Source: Bacteroidales bacterium (GTDB lineage Bacteria; Bacteroidota; Bacteroidia; Bacteroidales; UBA932). Taken from it: a stretch of 42,929 nucleotides of DNA. Made by a program: the position numbers and the translations under genes. The notes beneath the pieces were generated by a model. That model was given only the letters and a program-made list of their open reading frames with translations. It did no database searches and had not been told where the DNA came from. This document shows, piece by piece, positions 17,812 to 27,651 of this stretch; the first letter of the stretch is position 1, and each line of letters starts with the position of its first letter. The stretch covers positions 1 through 42,929 of the forward strand of contig DUNA01000083.1 of NCBI GenBank assembly GCA_012839605.1, read 5' to 3'.

Positions 17812-18933
17812 ATGAAAATTGCATATATCTCTGTTTTCTATCCGTTTCGCGGCGGAATAGCACAATTTAATGCCAACCTTTTTAAGGAACTGGAAAAAAC
17901 ATACCAGGTAAAAGCATACAATTTCAGCCGGCAATACCCTTCATTGCTGTTTCCCGGAAAGACGCAACGCGTTCCAAAGGAAGACGATGCCGTACGGATT
18001 GATTCAGAGCCCATGCTGGATTCCATCAATCCTTTTTCTTATGTAAAAACAGCTTCACGTATCAATAAGGAGCAGCCCGATGTACTGCTTATGCGGTATT
18101 GGATGCCCTTTTTTGCTCCTTCTCTAGGAACCGTGGCGCGTAAGGTGAAAAGAAAAGGAACCAAAACGTTTGCCATTATAGACAATTTGATTCCACATGA
18201 ACGCAACATAGCCGATCAGACGTTATCAAGGTGGTTTTTAAAACAATTGGATGGTTGTATAGCTATGAGTCAATCTGTCAAAGACGATATCAGGGCTCTG
18301 AATCCTCACATACCGTGTATGCTGAAACCGCATCCTTTATACAACCATTTTGGAGAGCGCCAGGATGTTCTGAAAGCCAAAGCAGAACTGGGATTGGATC
18401 CAAAGAAAAGAACGTTGTTGTTTTTTGGATTTATAAGGGATTACAAAGGGCTTGATATATTGCTGGAATCTTTTGCAGAACTGGGTGACAATTACCAGTT
18501 GGTGATTGCGGGGGAAAGCTATGGCAGTTTTGATAAATACGATAAGATGATTGAAAAACTACCCAACCCGGGAGCTGTAAAAGTGTTCAATCGTTATATT
18601 TCCGATGCGGAAGTACCCGTCTTTTTTTCTGCAGCGGATGTTTGTGTGTTACCTTATAAAACAGCTACACAAAGTGGTATAACTGCTATGTCTTATCATT
18701 TTGACGTGCCTGTTATAGTGACGCCGGCAGGAGGGTTAGCACAGGCTGTGGAAGGTCCCGGAACCGGTTTGGTAGCCGGCAGCACAGATGCATGTTCTTT
18801 GAAACAATCAATACGTAAATTTTTCACTATGGATAGAGACGTATTTGTCAAGAACATAGAAAAGATAAAAGAAGAATTGTCTTGGGAAGGGTTTGCCCAA
18901 GATTTGATAGCATTCGTTAATAACAATTTTTAA
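17812..18933 (+). CDS. glycosyltransferase family 4-type protein
   Basis: This 373-residue protein has a GT-B layout. The N-terminal domain starts MKIAYISVFYPFRGGIAQFN, typical of sugar-nucleotide-dependent GT4 enzymes. The C-terminal donor domain has LFFGFIRDYKGLDILLESF, FNRYISDAEVPVFFSAADV and PYKTATQSGITAMSYHFDVP. Acceptor and donor sugars cannot be told from sequence. No other polysaccharide genes are adjacent. It is the first gene of a likely operon with the M3 peptidase (12 bases on) and the serine hydrolase. Confidence 0.88.
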   Translation: MKIAYISVFYPFRGGIAQFNANLFKELEKTYQVKAYNFSRQYPSLLFPGKTQRVPKEDDAVRIDSEPMLDSINPFSYVKTASRINKEQPDVLLMRYWMPFFAPSLGTVARKVKRKGTKTFAIIDNLIPHERNIADQTLSRWFLKQLDGCIAMSQSVKDDIRALNPHIPCMLKPHPLYNHFGERQDVLKAKAELGLDPKKRTLLFFGFIRDYKGLDILLESFAELGDNYQLVIAGESYGSFDKYDKMIEKLPNPGAVKVFNRYISDAEVPVFFSAADVCVLPYKTATQSGITAMSYHFDVPVIVTPAGGLAQAVEGPGTGLVAGSTDACSLKQSIRKFFTMDRDVFVKNIEKIKEELSWEGFAQDLIAFVNNNF

Positions 18934-18945
18934 TAAATACCTATT

Positions 18946-21048
18946 ATGAGAAAAACATTTTTGATAGTAATCCTCGGCTTTTTAGCAGCCGGAGCATGCA
19001 ATCCAATGAAAAACAACCCACTATTACAGGAGTACAACACTCCTTTTAAGACACCTCCGTTCCATAAGGTTAAAACGGAGCATTTTATGCCGGCCGTTAA
19101 AGAGGCTATGGCACAACATCAAGCAGAAATTGATGCCATTGTCAACAACCAAGAGGAGCCTACCTTTGAAAATACGGTAGCTGCTTATGACAGAGCCGGA
19201 GAATTGCTGGGACGCATCAGTTCTGTGTTTTCCACGCTCAACAGTGCCAACACGAACGAAAAACTGCAAGCGTTGGCTCGCGAAATGACACCTATGCTTA
19301 CTCGTCATAGAAACGAGATACAGCTGAATCCCGTGCTGTTTGAAAGAATTGACAAGCTGTACCAAAATAGGGAAGAGCTGGAGTTGAATGCACAGCAGTT
19401 GAGGACTTTAGAGAAGTATTATGACGACTTTGTTCGCGGCGGAGCTGCTTTGTCTGATGAGGACAAAGAAACCCTTAAAGAAATCAATACACAACTATCC
19501 AACTTGAGTTTGCAGTTCAGCCAAAACTTATTGGCAGAAACAAAGGCGTTCAAATTGGTGGTAGACAACGTAGAAGATTTAGCCGGTTTACCGGAAAACA
19601 ATGTACAAGCTGCGGCCAACCTAGCTGCCCAGTTGGGTATGGAAGGCAAATACGTCTTTACTCCCGATAAACCTTCTTGGATTCCTTTCTTGCAATACGT
19701 ACACAACAGGGAATTACGGGAAGCCTTGTATAAAGGGTACTACATGAGAGGTGATAACGAGAACGAAAACGACAACAAGGAAATCATTGGTCAATTGGTC
19801 AATTTAAGACTGAAAAGAGCCAACTTGTTAGGTTATGATACGTACGCAGACTTTGTATTGGTCAACAATATGGCCAAAACTCCGGATGCCGTGTATTCGT
19901 TCTTGCAACGTGTTTGGAAACCGGCTCTGAGAGTAGCCAAAGAAGAACTGGCTGCCATGCAAAAAATTGCAAATAGAGAAGGTGCAGACTTCAAACTGGA
20001 TAGCTGGGATTGGTGGTATTATGCAGAAAAACTGCGTAAAGAAAAATACGACCTGGACGAACAAGAAATCAAACCATACTTTAAACTGGAAAACGTAAGG
20101 GACGGAATGTTCTATGTAGCCAATCAGTTATACGGTTTGACGTTTGAAAAACATACGGACATTCCCGTGTACGACCCGGAAGTAGAAACGTATGAAGTGA
20201 TAGATAAAGACGGCAGCCATTTGGCCATTTTGTATTTGGATTATCCGGCCCGTGCCGGCAAAAATGCAGGAGCTTGGTGTTCCGGTTTGCGTAGATACAG
20301 AATCTTGGAAGACGGAACGGAACAATTCCCTTTAGTGACAGTTACTACCAACTTCCCGGCCAGAGTAGGCGATCAGCCTGTATTGTTGAGCTGGGACGAG
20401 GCAGAAACGCTCTTCCACGAATTCGGTCATGCGTTGCATTCTTTCTTCAGCCGCGGTGATTATAGACGTATTTGCGGTTCCATCCCTAGAGATATGATTG
20501 AATTGCCTTCGCAAATAGATGAGCACTGGGCAATAGAGCCGGAAGTGTTGGAAGTGTACGCACGTCATTACGAAACAGACGAACCCATGCCGGAAGACTT
20601 GATCAAAAGATTGGTAAACAGCGGCCACTTTAACCAAGGCTTTATTACGGTAGAATTTATTGCAGCCGCCTTGTTAGATATGGATTACCATATGGCTACT
20701 GAAGAAAGGGAGTACGACGTAAATGCGTTTGAAAAAGAAACGTTGAAAAAATACGGTTTGATTGACGAAATATTGCCTAGATACCGTTCTACATATTTCT
20801 CCCACATTTTCAGTGGAGGGTATGCAGTTGGTTATTATGTGTATTTGTGGGCAGAGGTATTGGATTCGGATGCATTTGATGCGTTTGCCGAAACAGGAGA
20901 TATTTTTAATCAAGAATACGCAGAAAAATTCCGCAAATACATTTTGGCAGAGGGTGGATTGGATGAGCCCATGTTGCAGTACGTACGTTTCCGTGGAAAA
21001 GAGCCTACAGAAACTCCTTTGTTGCGTAACCGCGGATTGCTGAAATAG
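18946..21048 (+). CDS. M3 family peptidyl-dipeptidase (Dcp-like), lipoprotein
   Basis: This 700-residue zinc peptidase has HEFGH at 491-495 in ETLFHEFGHALHSFF. Supporting M3 features are the helical N-terminal half, the region around YPARAGKNAGAWCSG, and the C-terminal SHIFSGGYAVGYYVYLWAEVLDSDAF. Family members remove dipeptides from the C-termini of oligopeptides. The start is a lipoprotein signal (LGFLAAGAC, Cys18), so the enzyme should be membrane-anchored in the periplasm, unlike cytoplasmic E. coli Dcp. Oligopeptidase A-like activity is the main alternative. Confidence 0.92.
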   Translation: MRKTFLIVILGFLAAGACNPMKNNPLLQEYNTPFKTPPFHKVKTEHFMPAVKEAMAQHQAEIDAIVNNQEEPTFENTVAAYDRAGELLGRISSVFSTLNSANTNEKLQALAREMTPMLTRHRNEIQLNPVLFERIDKLYQNREELELNAQQLRTLEKYYDDFVRGGAALSDEDKETLKEINTQLSNLSLQFSQNLLAETKAFKLVVDNVEDLAGLPENNVQAAANLAAQLGMEGKYVFTPDKPSWIPFLQYVHNRELREALYKGYYMRGDNENENDNKEIIGQLVNLRLKRANLLGYDTYADFVLVNNMAKTPDAVYSFLQRVWKPALRVAKEELAAMQKIANREGADFKLDSWDWWYYAEKLRKEKYDLDEQEIKPYFKLENVRDGMFYVANQLYGLTFEKHTDIPVYDPEVETYEVIDKDGSHLAILYLDYPARAGKNAGAWCSGLRRYRILEDGTEQFPLVTVTTNFPARVGDQPVLLSWDEAETLFHEFGHALHSFFSRGDYRRICGSIPRDMIELPSQIDEHWAIEPEVLEVYARHYETDEPMPEDLIKRLVNSGHFNQGFITVEFIAAALLDMDYHMATEEREYDVNAFEKETLKKYGLIDEILPRYRSTYFSHIFSGGYAVGYYVYLWAEVLDSDAFDAFAETGDIFNQEYAEKFRKYILAEGGLDEPMLQYVRFRGKEPTETPLLRNRGLLK

Positions 21049-21055
21049 TTGTCCC

Positions 21056-22264
21056 ATGAAAAAAACAGGCTTTATTTTAGCTTTGGGTCTCTGGCTTGCC
21101 GTTTCGTGTGCCGGAGGCCTCCAAAGCCCTGTTGTTCCTGCATCCACGCCGGAGAAAATGGGTATGGACGGGGAGCACTTGGCTCTTGTGGACGATGTCA
21201 TTTGGGATGCCATCCAGTCAGAAGATATCCCTGGAGCCGTTTTGGCAGTAGTACGTCATGGAAAAATGGTGTATTTGAAAGCGTATGGAAACCGTCAATT
21301 GGCTCCCGATACGCTGCCTATGACAACAAAAACGGTATTTGATCTGGCTTCTGTCAGCAAATGCGTAGGTACTACGTTAAGTATTATGCAGTTGATAGAG
21401 AGAGGACAGATTAGGTTAATAGACCCTGTAGATGTATATCTGCCCCATTTTCAACCATGGGTAGATAAAGATACGGGACGCAAAACACGTATTACCATAG
21501 CCGATTTGTTGACTCATACTTCCGGTTTGCCGGCATACGGACCTACGGAAGAGTTGATAGAAAAGTACGGTTCTCCTTCGCCGGAGGGGTTATTGGAATA
21601 CATTTGCCATTGTCCCCGTATCTACAAACCCAAAGAAGGCCATGTGTACAGCTGTCTGAACTTTATTACGTTGCAGCACATTTTAGAAAAAGTGACCGGA
21701 ACTACTTTGGCGGCGTATGCACAGGAACAAGTATTTGATCCGTTAGGTTTGCAACATACCATGTACAACCCGCAAGGAGAAACGTTGGCTTTATGCGCAC
21801 CTACCGAACTGCAAGAAGATGGCTTCCCGCTAGTAGGTAAGGTTCATGACCCCTTGGCACGTTTGCTCAACGACGGCAATTCCGGTAATGCAGGCGTATT
21901 TTCCAATGCAGAAGATTTAGCCGTTATAGCTGTTGCTTTATTGAATGGCGGAACTTTTCAAGGGCGTAGGATTTTAGGTCCTATGACGGTAAAAGCTATG
22001 GAGAGAATACCTGCCGATGTGAAAGCGTACGGAAGGAATCTGGGTTGGGGAAGAGCCGGTTCCTGGAATGGCGATTTGTTCAATCCCAAAACAGTATACG
22101 GACATACCGGTTATACGGGAACGAGCATGGTACTGGATCCGGAAACAGATACAGCCATTATCCTGTTGGCAAACCGCGTACATCCGCACGACGACGGAGC
22201 AGCCATCAGCATGCGAACTCGTGTGGCCAATATCGTAGCAGGATCTATAATAAAAGAAGGGTGA
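21056..22264 (+). CDS. beta-lactamase-fold serine hydrolase, lipoprotein
   Basis: This 402-residue protein belongs to the class C beta-lactamase/AmpH/esterase-like superfamily. It has a lipoprotein signal (WLAVSC, Cys18), the S-x-x-K pair at Ser99-Lys102 (ASVSKC) and an HTSG region near 154-157. The second motif position reads YSCLN near 198-202 rather than a plain Y-x-N, and HTGYTG serves as the third (KTG-like) motif. Such proteins may be D,D-peptidases, esterases or amidohydrolases; true beta-lactamase activity is not indicated. It begins seven bases after the M3 peptidase. Its stop lies inside the terminator hairpin. Confidence 0.88.
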   Translation: MKKTGFILALGLWLAVSCAGGLQSPVVPASTPEKMGMDGEHLALVDDVIWDAIQSEDIPGAVLAVVRHGKMVYLKAYGNRQLAPDTLPMTTKTVFDLASVSKCVGTTLSIMQLIERGQIRLIDPVDVYLPHFQPWVDKDTGRKTRITIADLLTHTSGLPAYGPTEELIEKYGSPSPEGLLEYICHCPRIYKPKEGHVYSCLNFITLQHILEKVTGTTLAAYAQEQVFDPLGLQHTMYNPQGETLALCAPTELQEDGFPLVGKVHDPLARLLNDGNSGNAGVFSNAEDLAVIAVALLNGGTFQGRRILGPMTVKAMERIPADVKAYGRNLGWGRAGSWNGDLFNPKTVYGHTGYTGTSMVLDPETDTAIILLANRVHPHDDGAAISMRTRVANIVAGSIIKEG

Positions 22265-22285
22265 CCGGAAGGCCACCCTTTTTTT
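22257..22285. terminator. terminator between convergent serine hydrolase and susD
   Basis: AAGGGTG-A-CC pairs with GG-C-CACCCTT around a GGAA loop, followed by a T run on the + strand. The hydrolase TGA is within the stem. Confidence 0.8.
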
Positions 22286-22307
22286 ATCAATTATGGATTA
22301 GCAGGTA

Positions 22308-24254
22308 TTATTCTGCTTTATCCCACCAAACGGGATCGCTCCAGATAGCTCCGTTAGCAAAGTCAAGGGCTAGCGGGTTGGAGGCCTTAGCGTTGTCTTT
22401 GTTGTAGTTGGTTTCGTGTGAGCATTGGCTGTAGCGACGGAACCAGTAGTTTTCGTCTGTAGGCGAAGCTCCGGGGAACTTGTTGGGAGCTGAAAACTCG
22501 GCAGGTCTTACGTAGTTCAGGTAGACTTGTCCAAAGTTTCCAATGTTGCCTGCTCCGTAATTGAAGCGACGCATATCGTTCCATGTTTCTACGTTAATTC
22601 CCAAAGCAATGGTTTTTTGCAACATGATATCAGACATGGTCAATTCGGCTGCGCTTTGTGCTACTGCCGGGCTTGCCATATAAGCGTCTATATCTGCTTG
22701 GTTCATGGGGTGTTGGTCCGGGTTGGCCGTGCCCATGGCTTCCCAATCTCTCAGCTTCATTTGCATCCTGTCAAAGCTGGCTCTTATACCTTCTTTGTAT
22801 GCATCATATGCAGCTCCACTGTTGCCTTGACGCATGTACACCTCGGCTTTGATGAAGCACATTTCGTAATACGTCAGGATATCGGAATCGGAATCGGGGC
22901 GAGACCAGAAGGAACCAGTACCGGCTACTACGTTAAAAGCAGAACTGGGATAGAAATACGAGTCGTTGATGGCTCTTCCACCTGTTTGTGATTGAGCCAG
23001 AGCCCTCATGTTTACATATTCCAGGTCTTTTACCTGCTTGTAGTCGTTTGTTTGTATGTACAGACTTCCTTTGGGATAGGTAACATGAACTACGTCACCG
23101 CTCACATCAAAGGGGAACCCTTCGTTGCTAAAGAACTCCAGGATATCGGCCATATCATCACTGTCTGTGATGGTGTAGCTGTTTTCTACATCTGCTGTAG
23201 CTACGGTGGCTTGGAGTAAGGCTCCATAAATTCTACGTGTTCCATACATAACATCCACACCGACGTCGCGTGTCCATTCGTGACTTAGGATAGCTCCACC
23301 ATCACCTGTTACAATGTTGCTCATACGAGCAGGGAATACTTTGCTAGTACGCGGGTCTATGACGCCTTTTCCTTTCAGGTTGGTAAACAGATTTTGGTAC
23401 CATCTTGTGTAACGTTGTGTAGCACCCCAAGCCGAGCAGTCCCATATGACACTGTTTTGGTACGGGTCGCCAACGGTGAAGTTGGTGTCCTGGTTACCGG
23501 AGTTGTTATGCTTCATTACTGTATTTTCCGCATTGGACTGAGGAGCTTTTGATAAAGCGGCCAAAACGGATTCCGGATTGTAAAGTGCTGATTTCTTAGA
23601 CAATTTGTTCAACCAACGTGCTTGCAATCCATGAACCAATTTGATCCATTTTTGAACATCTCCGTTATTCCAGCTGTCACCTGCAGCCAAGGGAGTAGCA
23701 CCTTCTTCCTGAGTTTTATTGAAGAATTCCAAAGCCAGATTCAGACGTTCTATACAGCCGTCAAAAATGGTTTTTCCATCGTCATATACAGGAGTGGGGT
23801 TGCTTCCCAAAGGTTCTGAATAGGGCATTTCACCATACAAGTCTGCCATAAGCATATATCCCATGGCATGGATGGTATGGGCCGCTCCGATATAATGGTA
23901 AGCACCTGTTTTTTCAGCTGCTTCAATCATATCGTCCAAGTTACAAGCTGCACCAATAAACCAGTTTTGATAGGTGGTGGTGGTAGCTGCTTGAGAGGGA
24001 TTCCATGCAGAGAGCAATCCGTTAGCTGTGGTAGTAGACGTTTGGGTCATAAGACCGGCAATAGTCACTCCACGCATACTGGCATTACCCCATGCGTACA
24101 TGTAGTAGTGTTGAATCCAGGGAAGCCGGCTATCAACAGTAGCGCTGGCATTGTTTGGGTTATCCGGGTCCACGTTTACATCCAGCCAGTTGTTACAACC
24201 GGTAATTCCAATGGTAATCAACAGACTTAAAGTGATATATAGTATTTTTTTCAT
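22308..24254 (-). CDS. SusD/RagB-family outer-membrane lipoprotein (first pair)
   Basis: This 648-residue protein is the surface substrate-binding lid that works with the SusC pore encoded just upstream on the same strand. It has a lipoprotein signal (TIGITGC, Cys20), then NNWLDVNVDPDNPN, the classic SusD start. Helical TPR-like stretches (AAHTIHAMGYMLMADLYGEMPYSE) and the late ETWNDMRRFNYGAGN match SusD-like family proteins. The ligand cannot be inferred; no glycoside hydrolase, sulfatase or regulator is adjacent. It starts 21 bases after the susC stop. Confidence 0.93.
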   Translation of the reverse strand: MKKILYITLSLLITIGITGCNNWLDVNVDPDNPNNASATVDSRLPWIQHYYMYAWGNASMRGVTIAGLMTQTSTTTANGLLSAWNPSQAATTTTYQNWFIGAACNLDDMIEAAEKTGAYHYIGAAHTIHAMGYMLMADLYGEMPYSEPLGSNPTPVYDDGKTIFDGCIERLNLALEFFNKTQEEGATPLAAGDSWNNGDVQKWIKLVHGLQARWLNKLSKKSALYNPESVLAALSKAPQSNAENTVMKHNNSGNQDTNFTVGDPYQNSVIWDCSAWGATQRYTRWYQNLFTNLKGKGVIDPRTSKVFPARMSNIVTGDGGAILSHEWTRDVGVDVMYGTRRIYGALLQATVATADVENSYTITDSDDMADILEFFSNEGFPFDVSGDVVHVTYPKGSLYIQTNDYKQVKDLEYVNMRALAQSQTGGRAINDSYFYPSSAFNVVAGTGSFWSRPDSDSDILTYYEMCFIKAEVYMRQGNSGAAYDAYKEGIRASFDRMQMKLRDWEAMGTANPDQHPMNQADIDAYMASPAVAQSAAELTMSDIMLQKTIALGINVETWNDMRRFNYGAGNIGNFGQVYLNYVRPAEFSAPNKFPGASPTDENYWFRRYSQCSHETNYNKDNAKASNPLALDFANGAIWSDPVWWDKAE

Positions 24255-24275
24255 AATCTTAAATTTTAAATCTGT

Positions 24276-27200
24276 TTAGAAAGATAAGTTTAAACCAAAT
24301 GCCAGTCCTGCTGTAGCTGGAACACCGCAATAGTCAATTCCGGATGATCCGGAACCGCCGGTACCTGAACCGGATACACTGACCTCCGGATCCATTCCTT
24401 TGTAGTTGCTCCATAAGAACAAGTTTGTTCCGGTAACAGACGCCGTCATTCCTTTGATAAAGCCTTTGTTTTTAAACAAGTCTTTGAAGTCGTAAGAAAT
24501 AGACAGAGCACGCAAACGCAGCCAGTTGGTATCTGTAAGCAAGTTGTATGAGTTGGCCGCATAGTTGCTCCAGTAGCTTTGAATCATGAAATCACCGCTT
24601 TTTTCTGCTCCGCCCACTACGTACATTTGTCCTGCTTTATAAGTATAACTTATAGGCTGTCCTGTTGAGCTGGAAACACCTTCTACTGTGACCGATTCGC
24701 GGTCTAGTGTACGAGGTGACAGACCGTTGTTCAGCAATAGATATTCCGTACCGTTGTATATCAGACCTCCTTTGCGGATATCAAACAATACAGAGAAACT
24801 TAGGTTTTTATACGTAAAAGTATTCCCCAATCCGCCAATGAATGACGGTTCGCGATTACCCACAACGTTGGTAGTCACACCTGTTGTTTTGTACAATCCT
24901 GTAGTTTCGTCAACAACGTAGCGGCCATTCGGGTTTTCCACGTCTTTGCCGTCTGCGTCTTTCATGGTTTCACGCATCCAGTAGTCTCCTGTGATACCCA
25001 AGAAATACCCTCCGTTGGGAACGGCTGCGGCTTTAACGCCTCCTATTTGAACGTCTGTTACGTAGAACAAGTCTACGCCCTCCATAAATTCACCCAGAGT
25101 ACCTCTGTTGCCGGACAAGTTCAATGTCAAATCCCAACTGAAGTTTTTCGTTTCCACGGGAGTAGCCGTAATCATCAATTCCATACCCTTGTTCAGTACA
25201 GAACCGGAGTTGATGGACATGAAAATATAACCTGTAGATTGTCCCAAACGAGGTGCGGCAATCTGGTTTGTTGTCTTGCTGTTATAGTATGTAAAGTCAA
25301 CGCCTAGGCGGCCTCCAAAGAAACGCATTTCAGTACCTATTTCCCAAGAAGTTTGAATTTCCGGTTTTAAGTACGGGTTACCGCGTGTCCAGTTGTTTCC
25401 AATACCTATAAAGCCTTCACTTACAGCTGCGGGCGGCCACAAATAGGTGTTGGTGGCATAGGCCGATGCGTCTTTACCTACTTGAGCCCACGAGGCACGA
25501 ATTTTACCAAAAGATAAAATATCGTTTTCCGGGATGAATTCGCTAAATACAACACTTCCACTTACAGAAGGATAGAAGTATGAGCGGTTTTCAATGGGAA
25601 GGGTGGAAGACCAGTCGTTACGTCCTGTTAAGGTCAAATAAGCAATATTCTTCCAAGCAGCACGGAATTCACCAAATACACCAATCAAACGTTTGCGCAT
25701 GGTGTTTTCCGTAAAGAATTTGTTTTCGTTTGCAATATTGGCAAAACTAATCGTTCCTGCCGATACAAAGTTGTATCCCCAATGGTTTTGAGTAACACTT
25801 CTTGTGTCTTCAGAAGTTTGTCCCAGCAACAAATTGAAATCAAAATCTCCAAACGTTTTGTGGAAATTGAGCATCAAGTTGGATGACAAATATTGGTAAT
25901 CCCTCATGTTTTTGGCCAGTCTTCCGTTTTGATATATTTCAGAAACTGCACTACCGGGAGCAATGAAAGTATGCTCGTCGTATGTATAGGTGTCAAGACC
26001 TATTCTGTATACAATATTAAACCAGTCTGTTACGTCTATATTGGCGTTGACGGAACCGGTCCACCTGCGAGTTTGGTCACCCAGGTTGTTTTCGTTGATA
26101 ATCCAGTAGGGGTTTTCCCTGTCAGAAGCCAATTCCTGATATTGAGCAAACATGCGGTATTTTGTACCGTCCTCGTTCAAGTAGTGCTTCATGTCGTCGC
26201 TGCGTGACCATCCGTACACAGCTGTCATGGCGCCGTTTCCTCCGCCACCCCAAAGTCCTCCGGAAGTAAATGTTTTTTGTGTGTTTGCAATGGAGTAAGC
26301 CACGTTGGCTCCTACGGTCAATTTTCCGTATCTCTGCTCTCCGTTGAAACGCAAGGTTGTTTTGTCGTATCCCGTCATGGGAACGATACCTTCCTGGTCG
26401 TAACGAGAAGCCGACAAATAGAAGTTGTTGTTCTTGCCTCCTCCGGAAATACTAACAGTGTTATCCCAGATATTTCCTCCGCGGAAAAACTCTTTGACGT
26501 TGTCGTATGCTTTTCCACTGATTTTTTGTCCCCAAGAATTGTACGTGTAGTCGCTGAATACGCCGGCTTGGTTGTAATAACCTCTGCCGTATACGTCTTG
26601 TAGTTCCGGAAGTGAACTGGCCCACGAATAACTGTATTTAGACCCCACATTTACTGTGACTGTACCATCACCGGCTCCTTTTTTAGTTGTGATAACAATG
26701 ACTCCGTCTGCTGCACGTGAACCGTACAGAGCTGCTGCTGCTGCACCTTTCAGAACAGACATGGATTCAATGTCTTCCGGGTTGATGTCCATAACACGGT
26801 TGCTAAATGCAGTAGCTATTTTCTGCATACCGTCTGTTTGGGAATTACCGCCTATAACGGTAGAGTTGTCGTAGATGATTCCGTCCACAACAAATAGGGG
26901 CTGGTTGTCACGACCTTCACTGGCAGAGTTTCCTCCACGAATGATAATGGTAGAACCGGAACCGGCAGAACCACCCGATTGGGTAACGTTCACTCCGGCC
27001 ACTTTTCCTGCCAAAGAGTTGATGACGTTTGTCTGTTTGTTCTTTAGAAGCTCATCTGCTTTTACTTCCGTCACAGAGAAACCAAGAGCTTTACGGTCTT
27101 TTTTAATACCTAAAGCCGTTACAACAAGTTCGTCAAGTGCAACAGAAGAGATATCCATGGTAACATGAATAACGGACCTTCCATTTACCGGTTCAATCAC

Positions 27201-27461
27201 AGTGTTGAATCCCATAAATGAAAATATCAGGGTGCCGTCCGTAGGAACATTGATGGAATAATCTCCGTCAATACCTGTTGATTGGCCCCGTGCCGTTCCT
27301 TCAATAAGCACGTACACACCCATGAGCGGCTCTCCGGAAGAATCTGTTACTTTTCCGGTCACTGTCAGGGTTTGTCCCCATGAAGGCACAGACACCAATG
27401 CGATTAATAAAAAGGCCAGGATAGAGATCCCATAGCGCTTTTTCAATTTGTAAACATCCAT
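24276..27461 (-). CDS. SusC/RagA-family TonB-dependent outer-membrane transporter (first pair)
   Basis: This 1061-residue protein imports large ligands with energy from TonB. It has a signal peptide (cut near VPSWGQ, residue 30), a carboxypeptidase-regulatory-like domain (about 33-110: VTGKVTDSSGEPLMGVYVLI), a plug domain (about 120-260) with the SusC signatures GVNVTQSGGSAG, QPLFVVDGI and DIESMSVLKGAAAAALYGSR, and then a large beta barrel. It ends in Phe (GLNLSF), as outer-membrane proteins do. Transcription diverges from the second susC, which starts 190 bases away. Confidence 0.95.
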   Translation of the reverse strand: MDVYKLKKRYGISILAFLLIALVSVPSWGQTLTVTGKVTDSSGEPLMGVYVLIEGTARGQSTGIDGDYSINVPTDGTLIFSFMGFNTVIEPVNGRSVIHVTMDISSVALDELVVTALGIKKDRKALGFSVTEVKADELLKNKQTNVINSLAGKVAGVNVTQSGGSAGSGSTIIIRGGNSASEGRDNQPLFVVDGIIYDNSTVIGGNSQTDGMQKIATAFSNRVMDINPEDIESMSVLKGAAAAALYGSRAADGVIVITTKKGAGDGTVTVNVGSKYSYSWASSLPELQDVYGRGYYNQAGVFSDYTYNSWGQKISGKAYDNVKEFFRGGNIWDNTVSISGGGKNNNFYLSASRYDQEGIVPMTGYDKTTLRFNGEQRYGKLTVGANVAYSIANTQKTFTSGGLWGGGGNGAMTAVYGWSRSDDMKHYLNEDGTKYRMFAQYQELASDRENPYWIINENNLGDQTRRWTGSVNANIDVTDWFNIVYRIGLDTYTYDEHTFIAPGSAVSEIYQNGRLAKNMRDYQYLSSNLMLNFHKTFGDFDFNLLLGQTSEDTRSVTQNHWGYNFVSAGTISFANIANENKFFTENTMRKRLIGVFGEFRAAWKNIAYLTLTGRNDWSSTLPIENRSYFYPSVSGSVVFSEFIPENDILSFGKIRASWAQVGKDASAYATNTYLWPPAAVSEGFIGIGNNWTRGNPYLKPEIQTSWEIGTEMRFFGGRLGVDFTYYNSKTTNQIAAPRLGQSTGYIFMSINSGSVLNKGMELMITATPVETKNFSWDLTLNLSGNRGTLGEFMEGVDLFYVTDVQIGGVKAAAVPNGGYFLGITGDYWMRETMKDADGKDVENPNGRYVVDETTGLYKTTGVTTNVVGNREPSFIGGLGNTFTYKNLSFSVLFDIRKGGLIYNGTEYLLLNNGLSPRTLDRESVTVEGVSSSTGQPISYTYKAGQMYVVGGAEKSGDFMIQSYWSNYAANSYNLLTDTNWLRLRALSISYDFKDLFKNKGFIKGMTASVTGTNLFLWSNYKGMDPEVSVSGSGTGGSGSSGIDYCGVPATAGLAFGLNLSF

Positions 27462-27651
27462 ATGATAATATTTAGGTTAGTTTAGAGTTGATAAATATAG
27501 AAAAAAAAACCGATATTCGTGCCTGTATCCCTTACTTATAGCAAGAATTCTCACGGGACATGCCCTTTTTCCCGGTACTCTTTTTCTCTTAATTTAATTA
27601 AGATTAGCTTACTAGCTTAGATTGACCTAACCTAAACTAAATTATTTATTT
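27462..27651. promoter_or_regulatory. shared control region of the two divergent susC genes
   Basis: This 190-base AT-rich stretch separates two outward-facing susC starts. It holds a perfect 17-base palindrome, TCTTAATTTAATTAAGA (27587-27603), a candidate operator. It also holds two 15-mers matching at 13 of 15 bases, CTAAACTAACCTAAA on the - strand (27485-27471) and CTAACCTAAACTAAA on the + strand (27627-27641), ending 9 and 10 bases before the respective start codons. TAAATATA (27492-27499) reads TATATTTA on the - strand, a weak -7 box for the left gene. I see no convincing + strand promoter. Confidence 0.55.
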
